A DNA stretch of 64,000 nt from Pseudoalteromonas nigrifaciens (lineage in GTDB: Bacteria; Pseudomonadota; Gammaproteobacteria; Enterobacterales; Alteromonadaceae), in NCBI RefSeq assembly GCF_002221505.1, contig NZ_CP011036.1:2046001-2110000 (forward strand), read 5' to 3'. Of the stretch, positions 56,133-64,000 are shown one piece after another; position 1 is the stretch's first letter; the number at the start of each line of letters is the position of its first letter. Made by a program: the position numbers and the translations under genes. The notes under the pieces are model-generated. The model saw nothing but the letters and a program-made list of their open reading frames with translations. It was not told where the DNA came from and ran no database searches.

Positions 56133-57272
56133 TTAAGCTGTTATATTTATTTTTATGTTACTTGTTGCTGCACTTAACCAATAGCTTGTTTCAAAGCTTT
56201 GGTTATTAGAGTCAATCGCTACTTTTTTAGCAAGCTCGTTTGGTAACACCTTATTTATTTTATTGTTTATGCGGCTGCGCGTTTGTTGCACAAAGGTTTT
56301 TTCCATTACTTTCAAATCATTGTATAAACCATCTCTGAAATCTTCGGGCTCTATGCCAAACGTATCGCGGAATATACGTAAATCACTACTATTTTGCTGT
56401 AAAAGCATGAGATATTCTTTGCTGTAACGCAAAGACTCTTCAAAATCACGACCCACAACTAGCTTTTTATGTTCACTTTGGCTGTATTGGTTTAACCATA
56501 AATAAAAGGCGGTTTCTTTTGCGGTAAGTTTAATTTCGATACCTGCAAAGGTGAGCGTTTTTGCTTTTGCGTTTACTTCAAGGGTTAAATCTTTTTTATG
56601 AGCTGAGTTTAAGCTTGCTACTGTTTGGCTAAACGATGCACTTTGCATTGAAGCAATTAGAGTTTCGTCTATAGATTGGCGCATTCGTACAAAGGGTATT
56701 TCGGCAAGGGTTACCTTTGCATTAATACAATTGACCTGCGTGCCGTTTTTACCATCAATAATATGGTCATAAGGTGTTGGGTAGTAAAAGTCTCTGACAA
56801 ATTCAAATTCGTTATTCACAAATACATGACTGAGCGAATCTTGCTCACGGCCTAATAATGACATGGCATAGCCTAAATAAAACGCCATTGTTTTACGTCC
56901 ACCAGCAATAGATGCATGAATACTAATATCGTTTTTATTGGTAAGTTCAAACACTTTACGGGTAATAAAGTCGGCCATGTAAGTTTGTTCTATTTCAGAT
57001 TTAGCATCATTAATAGGTTGGCCTTCATCGTCTTCTATTAGCCAAATATTTTCATCGGGGAGTTTAATATCAGGAAGTTTATAATCTGCTATTAATTTAG
57101 CTAAATGACCTTGCTCAAATAATCCATTAGTAAGCATTGGCTTTGTGCTTTTTGTAGTAATAACAAAAATCTCTTCGGGAATAGGCTTACCCTGCTGATA
57201 AAGCGCAAAAAGAGTTTCGGTTAATACTTGTGGGCTTGCACCAGTAACTATTAGTAGAATATTTTTCATCAA
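56133..57272 (-). CDS. Orphan CARF protein, NE0113 family
   Basis: This 379-residue protein has an N-terminal CARF-like Rossmann domain with the ligand motif IVTGASPQVLTETLFAL (about 7-23) and the second conserved segment SIAGGRKTMAFYLGYAMSLL (about 125-145). This matches the CRISPR-associated NE0113 family, linked to cyclic-oligoadenylate sensing or ring-nuclease activity. A C-terminal helical region may be a winged helix or an effector; I see no HEPN RxxxxH motif that is clear. No CRISPR array or other cas gene is in the window. It lies upstream of hsdR in the same direction, 70 bases away. Confidence 0.8.
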   Translation of the reverse strand: MMKNILLIVTGASPQVLTETLFALYQQGKPIPEEIFVITTKSTKPMLTNGLFEQGHLAKLIADYKLPDIKLPDENIWLIEDDEGQPINDAKSEIEQTYMADFITRKVFELTNKNDISIHASIAGGRKTMAFYLGYAMSLLGREQDSLSHVFVNNEFEFVRDFYYPTPYDHIIDGKNGTQVNCINAKVTLAEIPFVRMRQSIDETLIASMQSASFSQTVASLNSAHKKDLTLEVNAKAKTLTFAGIEIKLTAKETAFYLWLNQYSQSEHKKLVVGRDFEESLRYSKEYLMLLQQNSSDLRIFRDTFGIEPEDFRDGLYNDLKVMEKTFVQQTRSRINNKINKVLPNELAKKVAIDSNNQSFETSYWLSAATSNIKINITA

Positions 57273-57385
57273 GAATCCTTTCGTATGAGATTGTTATATC
57301 TTATCCCAAAGGCTGCTTAAGTGAAACTAGAAGTGCTTATGTTATTGAGTTAATTAATTTATATTGTATTTTTTAACATCATTTT

Positions 57386-57425
57386 GTTAACTTTAAATAA
57401 GTTGTTACCTATTTAAAGTTAACAC
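57386..57425. terminator. Perfect 15-bp inverted repeat downstream of the TPR-like gene
   Basis: TGTTAACTTTAAATA (57386-57400) faces its exact complement at 57411-57425 across a 10-base loop. It lies 14 bases past the stop of the 531-residue gene and about 115 bp upstream of the CARF start. It may be a terminator or mRNA-stability hairpin, or an AT-rich operator for the CARF gene. No classic U-run follows on the minus strand. Confidence 0.5.
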
Positions 57426-57438
57426 TATTTTGGTATAA

Positions 57439-59034
57439 CTATTTTTTGTTTGCTTTTTTAGCCTGTTTTTTAGCTATTTTTTGCTTTTGACGATTAACTT
57501 GTTTAAATGTTGTTGTTTGGCTAATAAAGGAATTATCTCGCATTAGTGCCTTGCCTACAGGAAGCTTTAAAAATTGTTTAGCTTTTTCATATCCTAATTG
57601 GGCCGACTCTTTTATTAACGCTTTTAGCCCAAAGCTGCATTTTACTTTGCCACAACTTGCTAGCTCTTCTTTCATCAGCATTGCTATTTCAAACTGAATT
57701 TGTGCTTTTAGTTTTATATTTTTTTCTAACTTTATTGCGACACAACCAATCTCTATAGCGGTTACTCTGTGCGCAGTGTGTTCTTTTAATATGCTAAATA
57801 ACCGAGTTTGGTAATACACTGTACCCGGCAAATTTTTATAAGTATTAATAAGCTCGCTAACTACATTTAATCTTGGTGTTTTACCCCAGTAACCAAAGTA
57901 ATCACAAAATGCTTTTAAATATTGATACCCTGGTGCTTGCGTTGCTTGAGCTGTAATTAACGCCGTACGAGCTCGTTTTTTTGCCAAATCGTTTTCTTTA
58001 TCTGTTAGCCATAATTCGAGTTTATTTGCAGCATCGATAGTAAATGAGTTAATTTCTTTATACTCAACCCCCTGCTTAACCCAATGATTATAAATACTAT
58101 CATCTGATCTATAGTGTTTTTTCTGCAAAGCAACAATAGCTTGATGATAACCATGCTTTGCAGACTCCTCACAAAAAGTCCATGCCCTTTTAGGCTGACC
58201 TATTACACTTAAATAATTAGCATATAAAAAGTATGATTCACCCGTAGTGCATTCTTTTATAGCCTGTTTATAACAATACTCTGCATTTATAGTTTTAGAC
58301 TCTTCTAAAAATTTTTGCTCGTATGCTTGTGCATATAATTGCCACGTACCTGAAGCATTTAATGAATGCGCCCGAGATAACCAATACTCTAAATCTTTTT
58401 TATTTAGTGTGTTATACGCTTTTTTATTTGTTTTATTACTCAAAGTAGATACTTGATTTTTTATTGAAAGCAATTGCGAATACGCTTGCTCGGCAATTGC
58501 TAAATTTGCTTGGGGGCATCCATTTAAAGCAAGGTTTACATTAGAAACGGTATTTTCTAAAACAGGCTCTTGCCATATAGCCTGCTCTCCTAGCTCATTT
58601 GCTAAATTAAAGTAAGAAAACTGAGCTAGTTCAAAAGTAGCCTTTAGTGTTTGCTTTACTTGTGTACGACTACAACTAACAACTGAACGCCAACTCCCTT
58701 CCCACTCCTGAGATGCATGAACCCCATGATTAGTGCTTGTTCTTATTAGGCTTAACTCATCAATAATATAAGTTGGAACCGTAGATGAAAGCTTTAACTG
58801 ATTTATTTTTTGACTAAGATCTGAATTTTTAGCTAACTTTAAATTAAAAAACTGTGCTGTTTGATGGCACCAAACCTCAGCAAACAAGCGAGCTTTGAGT
58901 AAAGCGCAACTATGGTCGGTTGAATAATAATATTCCATTTCGTTTGCTAAACGATATAGTTCCGGAAAAGTTGATTTAATAAATTCAAAATTGGTGATCG
59001 AAACTGAATGAGTTGTTTGTTGCATTGTTAACAT
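57439..59034 (-). CDS. TPR/Sel1-like protein with an HsdR-type N-terminal domain
   Basis: This is a 531-residue protein. The first 110 residues (NFEFIKSTFPELYRLANEME, TDHSCALLKARLFAE) align with the N-terminal DUF4145-like domain of the neighbouring HsdR. From about 215 to 320 there are Sel1/TPR-like helical pairs (WQLYAQAYEQKFLEES; ESYFLYANYLSVIGQPKRAW). The tail is Lys-rich (KQKIAKKQAKKANKK). No catalytic motif is visible. It is the first gene of the minus-strand defence block and has the 17-bp CAAGCTTG motif about 65 bases upstream. It may be a partner or sensor for the CARF protein or HsdR. Confidence 0.65.
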   Translation of the reverse strand: MLTMQQTTHSVSITNFEFIKSTFPELYRLANEMEYYYSTDHSCALLKARLFAEVWCHQTAQFFNLKLAKNSDLSQKINQLKLSSTVPTYIIDELSLIRTSTNHGVHASQEWEGSWRSVVSCSRTQVKQTLKATFELAQFSYFNLANELGEQAIWQEPVLENTVSNVNLALNGCPQANLAIAEQAYSQLLSIKNQVSTLSNKTNKKAYNTLNKKDLEYWLSRAHSLNASGTWQLYAQAYEQKFLEESKTINAEYCYKQAIKECTTGESYFLYANYLSVIGQPKRAWTFCEESAKHGYHQAIVALQKKHYRSDDSIYNHWVKQGVEYKEINSFTIDAANKLELWLTDKENDLAKKRARTALITAQATQAPGYQYLKAFCDYFGYWGKTPRLNVVSELINTYKNLPGTVYYQTRLFSILKEHTAHRVTAIEIGCVAIKLEKNIKLKAQIQFEIAMLMKEELASCGKVKCSFGLKALIKESAQLGYEKAKQFLKLPVGKALMRDNSFISQTTTFKQVNRQKQKIAKKQAKKANKK

Positions 59035-59452
59035 TATTTAAGCCTTGTGTACTTTAAGGCCTTTAATATTAAATTAAAAAATTTATTAAAGAGGATCGCA
59101 AGCTTGCAAAGTAGTTTTAACTATTTTGTTTAATACAAGGAAATATCATTCATAGCATACTTATTTATGTTTGCCGTACTGCTTTAGAAGACTCAAAACA
59201 TGCCTTAGAAATAAAATGATCTTTACTTTTAAAGTTTATTTAACGTGCTTTTCGTCCCCACATTGTTATTTTTAAATTTATTGTGCTCAACCACTGCTGA
59301 TCTAAAAGCCTTTTTATAAAACTTTAAATACCATTTTTTACAGGGATCTATCTCGGCTAATTCTCGTACTATACTATTTGGGCTATTAGTATAGTATTGA
59401 GTGATCAGTGTATTTTGTTTTCATTCTAAATAATCATTAAAGGAGCAATTGT
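59035..59452. promoter_or_regulatory. Divergent promoter region between the TPR-like gene and catalase
   Basis: This 418-bp gap is the border between the defence block and ordinary chromosome. It contains the 17-bp motif (59099-59115) on the defence side. On the catalase side there is an inverted repeat, CTATACT (59369-59375) and AGTATAG (59388-59394), with a 12-base spacer, and a strong AAAGGAG ribosome-binding site before the catalase ATG. No gene seen. Confidence 0.5.
59099..59115. promoter_or_regulatory. Shared 17-bp motif, copy 3
   Basis: CAAGCTTGCAAAGTAGT, identical to 40882-40898; here the palindrome extends to GCAAGCTTGC. It lies 65-81 bases upstream of the start of the TPR-like gene. 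Confidence 0.5.
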
Positions 59453-60973
59453 ATGAGTGATAAAAGATGTCCTTTTGACCATACCCCTCTCACCACTAAC
59501 AGCGGTGCGCCTGTTGTTGATAACCAAAATAGTATGACCGCTGGTAAGCGTGGGCCATTACTTGCTCAAGACGTTTGGCTAAATGAAAAGCTGGCAAATT
59601 TTGTGCGCGAAGTTATTCCAGAACGCCGTATGCATGCAAAGGGGTCTGGCGCGTTTGGCACATTTACTGTTACTAACGACATTAGTAAGTATTCTTGTGC
59701 AAAAATATTCAGCGAAGTTGGTAAAAAAACCGAAATGTTTGCTCGATTTAGTACGGTTGCTGGTGAACGTGGCGCTGCTGATGCTGAGCGTGATATTCGT
59801 GGGTTTGCATTAAAGTTTTATACCGAAGAAGGCAATTGGGATATGGTTGGTAATAATACCCCTGTATTCTTTTTACGTGATCCTCTTAAATTCCCAGATT
59901 TGAATAAAGCGGTAAAGCGCGATCCTCGTACTAATATGCGCTCTGCAACTAACAATTGGGACTTTTGGACTTTATTACCTGAAGCGCTCCATCAAGTAAC
60001 GGTTGTAATGAGTGATCGTGGTATACCTGCCTCGTATAGACATATGCATGGTTTTGGCTCACACACCTATAGTTTGTGGAATGAAGCCGGGGAGCGCTTT
60101 TGGGTGAAATTTCATTTTCGTACACAACAAGGTATTAAAAACTTAACCGATGCAGAAGCTGCTGAAATAGTTGCTATGGATCGTGAAAGTAATCAAAAAG
60201 ATTTATTTGAATCGATTGAGCGCGGCGACTTCCCTAAATGGAAAATGTATGTGCAAATTATGCCTGAAGCCGAAGCTGATAACGTGCCGTATCACCCTTT
60301 TGATTTAACTAAAGTATGGCCTAAAGGTGATTACCCACTGATTGAAGTAGGTGAGTATGAGTTAAATAAAAACGCTGATAACTACTTTGCTGACGTAGAG
60401 CAAGCTGCTTTTGCACCGAGTAATTTAGTACCTGGAATTGGTGTATCACCCGATAAAATGCTACAAGCCCGTTTAATTAACTACGCTGATGCACAGCGCT
60501 ACCGTGTAGGCGTGAATCATAATCAAGTGCCGGTAAATCAACCTCGCTGCCCTGTTAATAGCAATGCGCGCGATGGACAAGGCCGTGTTGATGGTAACTA
60601 TGGCGCAAGGCCACACTACGAACCGAATAGCTTTGGCCAGTGGCAAGAGCAGTCACAATATGTTGAACCGCCACTTAAAATTAATGGCGATGCTAAACAT
60701 TACGACTTCCGTGAAGACGATAGCGACTACTTTAGTCAGCCACGCGCTCTTTTTAACATAATGAATGATGAGCAAAAACAAGCGCTATTTAGTAATACGG
60801 CGGCACAAATAGGTGATACCTATGACTTTATTAAATATCGTCATATTCGTAACTGTAATCGGTGCGATCCTGCCTATGGTGAAGGTGTTGCTAAAGCCCT
60901 TGGGATGACTGTTGCTGATGCAATAAAAGCACGTGAAACAGACCCTGCAAAACACTTACCTGGCTGCTTATAA
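59453..60973 (+). CDS. Haem catalase, small-subunit clade
   Basis: This 506-residue monofunctional catalase degrades hydrogen peroxide. Recognisable parts: [13 protein letters not shown] near the N-terminus, the catalytic His in [14 protein letters not shown], catalytic Asn in [11 protein letters not shown], and the haem-ligand Tyr region [13 protein letters not shown]. Length fits small-subunit clade 3 enzymes. The AAAGGAG motif ten bases upstream marks the start. Ordinary housekeeping gene, probably transcribed alone from the plus strand. Confidence 0.96.
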   Translation: MSDKRCPFDHTPLTTNSGAPVVDNQNSMTAGKRGPLLAQDVWLNEKLANFVREVIPERRMHAKGSGAFGTFTVTNDISKYSCAKIFSEVGKKTEMFARFSTVAGERGAADAERDIRGFALKFYTEEGNWDMVGNNTPVFFLRDPLKFPDLNKAVKRDPRTNMRSATNNWDFWTLLPEALHQVTVVMSDRGIPASYRHMHGFGSHTYSLWNEAGERFWVKFHFRTQQGIKNLTDAEAAEIVAMDRESNQKDLFESIERGDFPKWKMYVQIMPEAEADNVPYHPFDLTKVWPKGDYPLIEVGEYELNKNADNYFADVEQAAFAPSNLVPGIGVSPDKMLQARLINYADAQRYRVGVNHNQVPVNQPRCPVNSNARDGQGRVDGNYGARPHYEPNSFGQWQEQSQYVEPPLKINGDAKHYDFREDDSDYFSQPRALFNIMNDEQKQALFSNTAAQIGDTYDFIKYRHIRNCNRCDPAYGEGVAKALGMTVADAIKARETDPAKHLPGCL

Positions 60974-61282
60974 ACTATTAGTTATATCTAAATTTTGCTA
61001 TTACAGCTAGAAACACAGTTTTAATAAGCAAGGATGCTTTGTTATATTTGCTGCCCTTAAAGGGCAAATAATTTTATTGGCTTAATAGTGTAACCCGGTC
61101 TATTTGTGAGTTTTATGCTAAAACGCAGTTATTGCTAGCTGGCTTTTCTAACAAAAAGCCAGCTAATTACAGCAGTAATAAATGTGGTTAACCTTAATCT
61201 GTGGTTTAATTTATATAACCCATTTAAATAATGCACTTATATATTCTCCCTTATACCAGTTCCACTACATAATTAACCTTCT
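60974..61282. other. 309-bp gap after catalase
   Basis: No gene is seen. It contains a weak hairpin GCCC-TTAAA-GGGC at 61051-61066, possibly the catalase terminator, and a strong hairpin at 61136-61165 that is listed separately. Confidence 0.5.
61136..61165. terminator. 12-bp perfect hairpin between catalase and the 147-residue gene
   Basis: TAGCTGGCTTTT pairs exactly with AAAAGCCAGCTA around a 6-base loop. The A/T tracts sit inside the stem on both sides, so it could serve as a bidirectional terminator for the two convergent genes. Confidence 0.6.
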
Positions 61283-61726
61283 CTATTCATGACAGCTAAT
61301 CATAAAAAATTCAAAACCGTTTTTCTGCTCACTTAAGTCTTGATTAAAGCCAGCCGACACATATAAAAAGCCATCATTTGCTACAAGCTGTTTAAGCTTA
61401 TTTACACTATCAGAAAAGTCATCCATAAAATTAGTCTCGGAGTTTTCAAGCAACTTTTTATGCCCAAATAAAGCCTTTGGTGTGTACTGATTTGATTTAA
61501 CAAATTCAGTTAACGTATCTTGATTAGAAAAGGTTTTAAAACCATGTTTACACTCGGCTAAAAATGCTAATAAATCCGCAAAGTCAACTTCAACAAATGT
61601 TGACTCTTCCATTACCCGAATAAAGGTTAAAATTAAATCATTTGAAAAAGTATCACCAAACTGACTTTTAATTGACTCTGTTATGTCATTTTTAACTTCA
61701 AGCGGGAACGCTTTATAACTTTTCAT
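61283..61726 (-). CDS. 147-residue protein of unknown function
   Basis: This small acidic, soluble protein begins MKSYKAFPLEVKNDITESIK and ends FEFFMISCHE. There is no signal peptide, membrane helix or known motif. An AAAGGAG ribosome-binding site precedes the ATG, which supports a real gene. It faces the catalase gene across the hairpin at 61136. I do not recognise its family. Confidence 0.7.
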   Translation of the reverse strand: MKSYKAFPLEVKNDITESIKSQFGDTFSNDLILTFIRVMEESTFVEVDFADLLAFLAECKHGFKTFSNQDTLTEFVKSNQYTPKALFGHKKLLENSETNFMDDFSDSVNKLKQLVANDGFLYVSAGFNQDLSEQKNGFEFFMISCHE

Positions 61727-62129
61727 ACTAAACTCCTTTTATTTATATATTTAACTCATGGCTTTAAATAAACCATGTATTTAATCGCTAAATTTTTAAT
61801 TGCTTATAAATGCATTTTTAAAGTGTTGAATAGGCTACCTCAAACCACAGCATTATGCCTTAGATTTATTTGTAAATAAGATTGATTAATAAATGCGTTT
61901 TTGTTTGCAATAATACGCTAGGTATTTATCAATAGAGAAATGTATATCAATACCTTACATGAAAAGTGAAGCCAATTTGACAAGCTTCTTGAAGGGAGTT
62001 ATCTTACCAATTAGTATTATAAAATTACCAATTAACTTACGATTACAAAGTAGGCGTAAAGTAGCCTTATTAATTTTCTATTGTGGCAACATTATGAATT
62101 TACAACAATTTAAATCAGAGGATATGAAA
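61727..62129. promoter_or_regulatory. Divergent control region upstream of the GntR gene
   Basis: This 403-bp AT-rich gap lies between two divergent genes. It holds two TTACCAATTA direct repeats (62004-62013 and 62025-62034) whose 21-bp spacing equals two helical turns. A weak inverted repeat GGTATT/AATACC lies at about 61920-61956. An upstream in-frame extension of the GntR gene crosses this region but is unlikely to be coding. Confidence 0.45.
62004..62034. promoter_or_regulatory. Candidate operator: two TTACCAATTA repeats
   Basis: Two exact 10-bp repeats on the same face of the helix, 96 bases upstream of the chosen GntR start. FCD-type GntR regulators such as UxuR/ExuR bind TTGGT/ACCAA half-sites, which these contain. 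Probable autoregulation. Confidence 0.4.
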
Positions 62130-62861
62130 ATGAAAAGGCGCAGACGTTTTTGGACAATTGTTGAAAAATTAGAAGCCGCGATAGCTCAAGGTATTTATCC
62201 TGTAGGTACACGGTTACCAGCAGAGCGTGAGTTAGCCGAAATTCACCAAGTAAGCCGCCCGACTATACGCGAGGCAATTATTGCACTTGAAGTTAGAGAG
62301 CGCGTTGAAGTAAAAACGGGATCTGGTGTTTTTGTTACTGACACTAAAAAGTCAGAAAGCTTCGCTAAACCAATTAGTGCATTTGAGCTAACTCAAGCCC
62401 GTGCTTTGGTTGAAGCCGAGGCTGCAGCACTGTCTGCTGCAACGATACAAAGTGAAGAGTTGGCGTTGTTAAAACAAACACTTGATGACATGCGCATTGC
62501 TGAAACCGCGAATTCAGCCGATCAACGTTTTCATGAAATTATTGCGCAATCAACCCGTAATAACGCTATTGTTTTAACAATTAATAATCTTTGGAAGTTG
62601 AGATTAACCGAACCTGAAATTATCTCGGCTCATGAAGATGTTTGTTCGCAAAGTAACGAGCAACGAATACAAGAACACACTGCTATATACGAAGCAATTG
62701 CATCGCATGACTCATCAGCAGCAAGAAAAGCAATGCATAACCACTTTAACCGATTAATTAATGCATTATTTGCAGCCAGTGAAGCTAAAGCGCTTGAAGA
62801 GATAAAACGTAAAACAGATGAAACGCGTGGATTGTATTCTATTACCCATTTAACCCACTAA
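62130..62861 (+). CDS. GntR-family regulator, FCD (FadR/UxuR-like) subfamily
   Basis: This 243-residue regulator has a winged helix at about 5-70 (YPVGTRLPAERELAEIHQVS, RPTIREAI) and an FCD ligand-binding domain at about 85-220 (RFHEIIAQSTRN; HTAIYEAIA; AMHNHFNRL). I chose ATG 62130 because AGAGGA lies seven bases upstream and the protein then starts MKRRRRFW, as in relatives; in-frame ATGs at 61959, 62094 and 62124 exist. Such regulators often control uronate or polysaccharide uptake, and the decayed TonB receptor gene downstream fits a lost regulon partner. Confidence 0.9.
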   Translation: MKRRRRFWTIVEKLEAAIAQGIYPVGTRLPAERELAEIHQVSRPTIREAIIALEVRERVEVKTGSGVFVTDTKKSESFAKPISAFELTQARALVEAEAAALSAATIQSEELALLKQTLDDMRIAETANSADQRFHEIIAQSTRNNAIVLTINNLWKLRLTEPEIISAHEDVCSQSNEQRIQEHTAIYEAIASHDSSAARKAMHNHFNRLINALFAASEAKALEEIKRKTDETRGLYSITHLTH

Positions 62862-62880
62862 GTTAGTTTGTTCACCAAAT

Positions 62881-62907
62881 AAAAAAGGCTCTAAATTAGA
62901 GCCTTTT
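62881..62907. terminator. Bidirectional rho-independent terminator
   Basis: Stem GGCTCTAA/TTAGAGCC with one-base loop, A-run before and T-run after. It serves the GntR gene (plus) and the convergent receptor remnant (minus). Confidence 0.85.
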
Positions 62908-62926
62908 GTGTGTTAATTGCTTTAAA

Positions 62927-63331
62927 TTAGAACTTAAAGCTCATACCTAAGAATAAGCGTGGCCCGTAGTCATTCACTTCACCTAGGTTACCCTCAACAA
63001 AGTAGTCTTGTGATTTAGGTGCACTAAATAAGTTAATTGCCTCTGCTTTAATTCTAATGTGCTCATTAATTTTATAAGATGCGCGCATTTCCCACACTCC
63101 TACCCCGTCAACATAACGTAAGCGAGTACCATTAGATGTGTAAGGTTGGAAGTATTCGCTACGGTATTTGTAAATAACCGCGGTATCGAATCCACCAATT
63201 TGCTAGTACAACTGGCTACTAAATACATGCTTAGAGAAGCCAGGTACTGAAGCTGGTGGAATAATACCTGCTTGCAGTTGAGTTGAATTTCCATCTACAT
63301 CAGTTTCATACGTGTCGCCTAATAATTTAAG
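62927..63331 (-). pseudogene. TonB-dependent receptor, C-terminal remnant
   Basis: The minus strand encodes the last strands of an outer-membrane receptor: RASYKINEHIRIKAEAINLF and a final YGPRLFLGMSFKF with terminal Phe. About 75 codons upstream of the stop codon there is an in-frame TAG (in the plus strand, CTA at 63202-63204) where a Tyr would be expected (SSQLY-stop-QIGGFD). The homology ends near 63331 (LLKLLGDTYETDVDG), with no N-terminal plug or barrel. It is a deletion and nonsense-mutated relic. Confidence 0.8.
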
Positions 63332-63825
63332 GAACTAATATTAATTAAATTTAACAAAGCTCTCAGAAAAGCTATGCCGGTTAGATGCGCTTTCTTACAG
63401 ATATAATAAACCTAAATTTAATTTAATAAGAAATGAAAACAATGACTTAAACTAACTATACCTAAGCAACTATGAAAGCCACGGTATTGTTTTTATAGGA
63501 TAAAGCTATATTGCCAAGCGTTTGATTATTGAAGCTATAAATTGCTAATTTAAAAATATAAGCTAAGTAGAGGTTACAAAGCGAAGTAGTGCTTATCATT
63601 TTATACTGAATGCTATTGCTAGGTATTAGGTATTAGGTGCTATGGCGGGTATTCTGATTTATTCACTAAGAAAGTAAGTCATACTTTAACATTACAAATG
63701 TTAAAGTTAAACGCTTTGGCTGTTGTTTAAATCAATGTTAGATTAATTGGTTACTTATAAAAAATGAAACCGCTAGAAATATATCAAAACGGTTTCATTG
63801 GTTAAATTATATTAAAGTAAGTGTA
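63332..63825. other. 494-bp gap with no gene
   Basis: AT-rich sequence between the receptor remnant and the nitroreductase. No coding frame is convincing. It holds an inverted repeat at 63763-63799 next to the nitroreductase stop; the rest may be eroded receptor-locus DNA. Confidence 0.5.
63763..63799. terminator. Hairpin downstream of the nitroreductase gene
   Basis: AATGAAACCG and its exact complement CGGTTTCATT are separated by 17 bases and lie just past the nitroreductase stop codon on the minus strand, followed there by a T-rich stretch. Likely terminator, though the loop is long. Confidence 0.55.
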
Positions 63826-64000
63826 TTAACCAAATACTTTCATACGTTCTTCAACCGGTTTAAACTCCTTGTCGCCTGCTGGCTGATCGATAGCGCCAAA
63901 TACCATTTGTGCATTTAATTCCCAGTCTGCAGCTATGTTCCACTCATCTGCAACTTTTTGATCGATAACTGGATTATAATGTTGCAGGTTGGCACCAATA
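63826..64000 (-). CDS. Nitroreductase-family protein, C-terminal end (Frm2-like)
   Basis: The last 57 codons of a gene that enters from the right edge. The ending GANLQHYNPVIDQKVADEWN, then AQMVFGAIDQPAGDKEFKPV and EERMKVFG, matches the C-terminus of Frm2/YdgI-type nitroreductases (FMN-dependent, fatty-acid repression mutant family). The catalytic part is outside the window. Confidence 0.8.
   Translation of the reverse strand, partial: IGANLQHYNPVIDQKVADEWNIAADWELNAQMVFGAIDQPAGDKEFKPVEERMKVFG

Noticed and set aside
56133-59034. A CRISPR-Cas locus
   Set aside because: Only one CARF-like gene is present; no array, adaptation genes or effector complex genes are visible.
59348-59394. An OxyR box upstream of the catalase gene
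   Set aside because: CTAT and ATAG tetramers occur, but their spacing does not fit the ATAG-N7-CTAT-N7-ATAG-N7-CTAT pattern. The inverted repeat CTATACT/AGTATAG is real but of unknown meaning.
61959-62129. An N-terminal extension of the GntR regulator
   Set aside because: It covers the candidate operators, has no family similarity and lacks a ribosome-binding site; ATG 62130 has AGAGGA at good distance.

Overview
The window looks like chromosomal DNA of a marine gammaproteobacterium, most likely Pseudoalteromonas or a close relative. The pointers are the AT-rich base composition, the style of the catalase, the FCD-type GntR regulator and TonB-receptor remnant at the right edge, and the tRNA-Val remnant. 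The genus is an inference. Almost the whole window is accessory DNA: about 59 kb of stacked anti-phage and mobile-element genes, nearly all read on the minus strand, followed by about 5 kb of ordinary chromosome.

Region 1 (1-20.2 kb, minus strand) is a complete-looking type 1 BREX locus that leaves the window inside brxL. In transcription order it is brxR (WYL regulator), brxA, brxB, brxC, a DUF262/HNH GmrSD-like nuclease gene, pglX, then an unusual insertion of three genes (radical SAM enzyme, 131-residue protein, 1358-residue nuclease-NACHT NTPase), then pglZ and brxL. The NACHT protein has an Avs-like layout, so the locus probably carries several layers of defence in one operon.

Region 2 (20.4-31.9 kb) is mobility DNA: an XRE regulator, an excisionase-like protein, a tyrosine integrase, a TraI_2/HD protein and a second cassette of three overlapping genes that includes two very large tyrosine recombinases. 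A 2394-bp IS21-family element with 8-bp target repeats has cut the middle gene of that cassette. Rejoining the flanks restores one 845-codon frame. The region ends at a 3' fragment of tRNA-Val(GAC), very likely an attachment site.

Region 3 (32.2-40.7 kb, minus strand) is the least familiar part. It reads Hsp70-like ATPase, small A/S-rich protein, HerA-like NTPase, a second small protein paralogous to the first, a 158-residue protein, and a coiled-coil protein with a GrpE-like C-terminus. I recognise no named defence system with this composition. The HerA-like gene is split by one in-frame TAA. Together they suggest a dedicated Hsp70/nucleotide-exchange machine coupled to a HerA-type motor and possible membrane-acting partners.

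Region 4 (40.9-59.0 kb, minus strand) holds type I Zorya (zorA-zorB-zorC-zorD), a type I restriction-modification locus (hsdR, a RhuM-Fic/Doc fusion, hsdM, hsdS), an orphan CARF (NE0113-family) protein and a Sel1/TPR-like protein that shares its N-terminal domain with HsdR. A 12-17 bp motif centred on CAAGCTTG recurs upstream of the Hsp70-like gene, hsdR and the TPR-like gene, which hints at common control.

Region 5 (59.4-64 kb) is ordinary chromosome: a catalase, a hypothetical protein, a GntR/FCD regulator with candidate operators, a decayed TonB-dependent receptor gene and the C-terminus of a nitroreductase.
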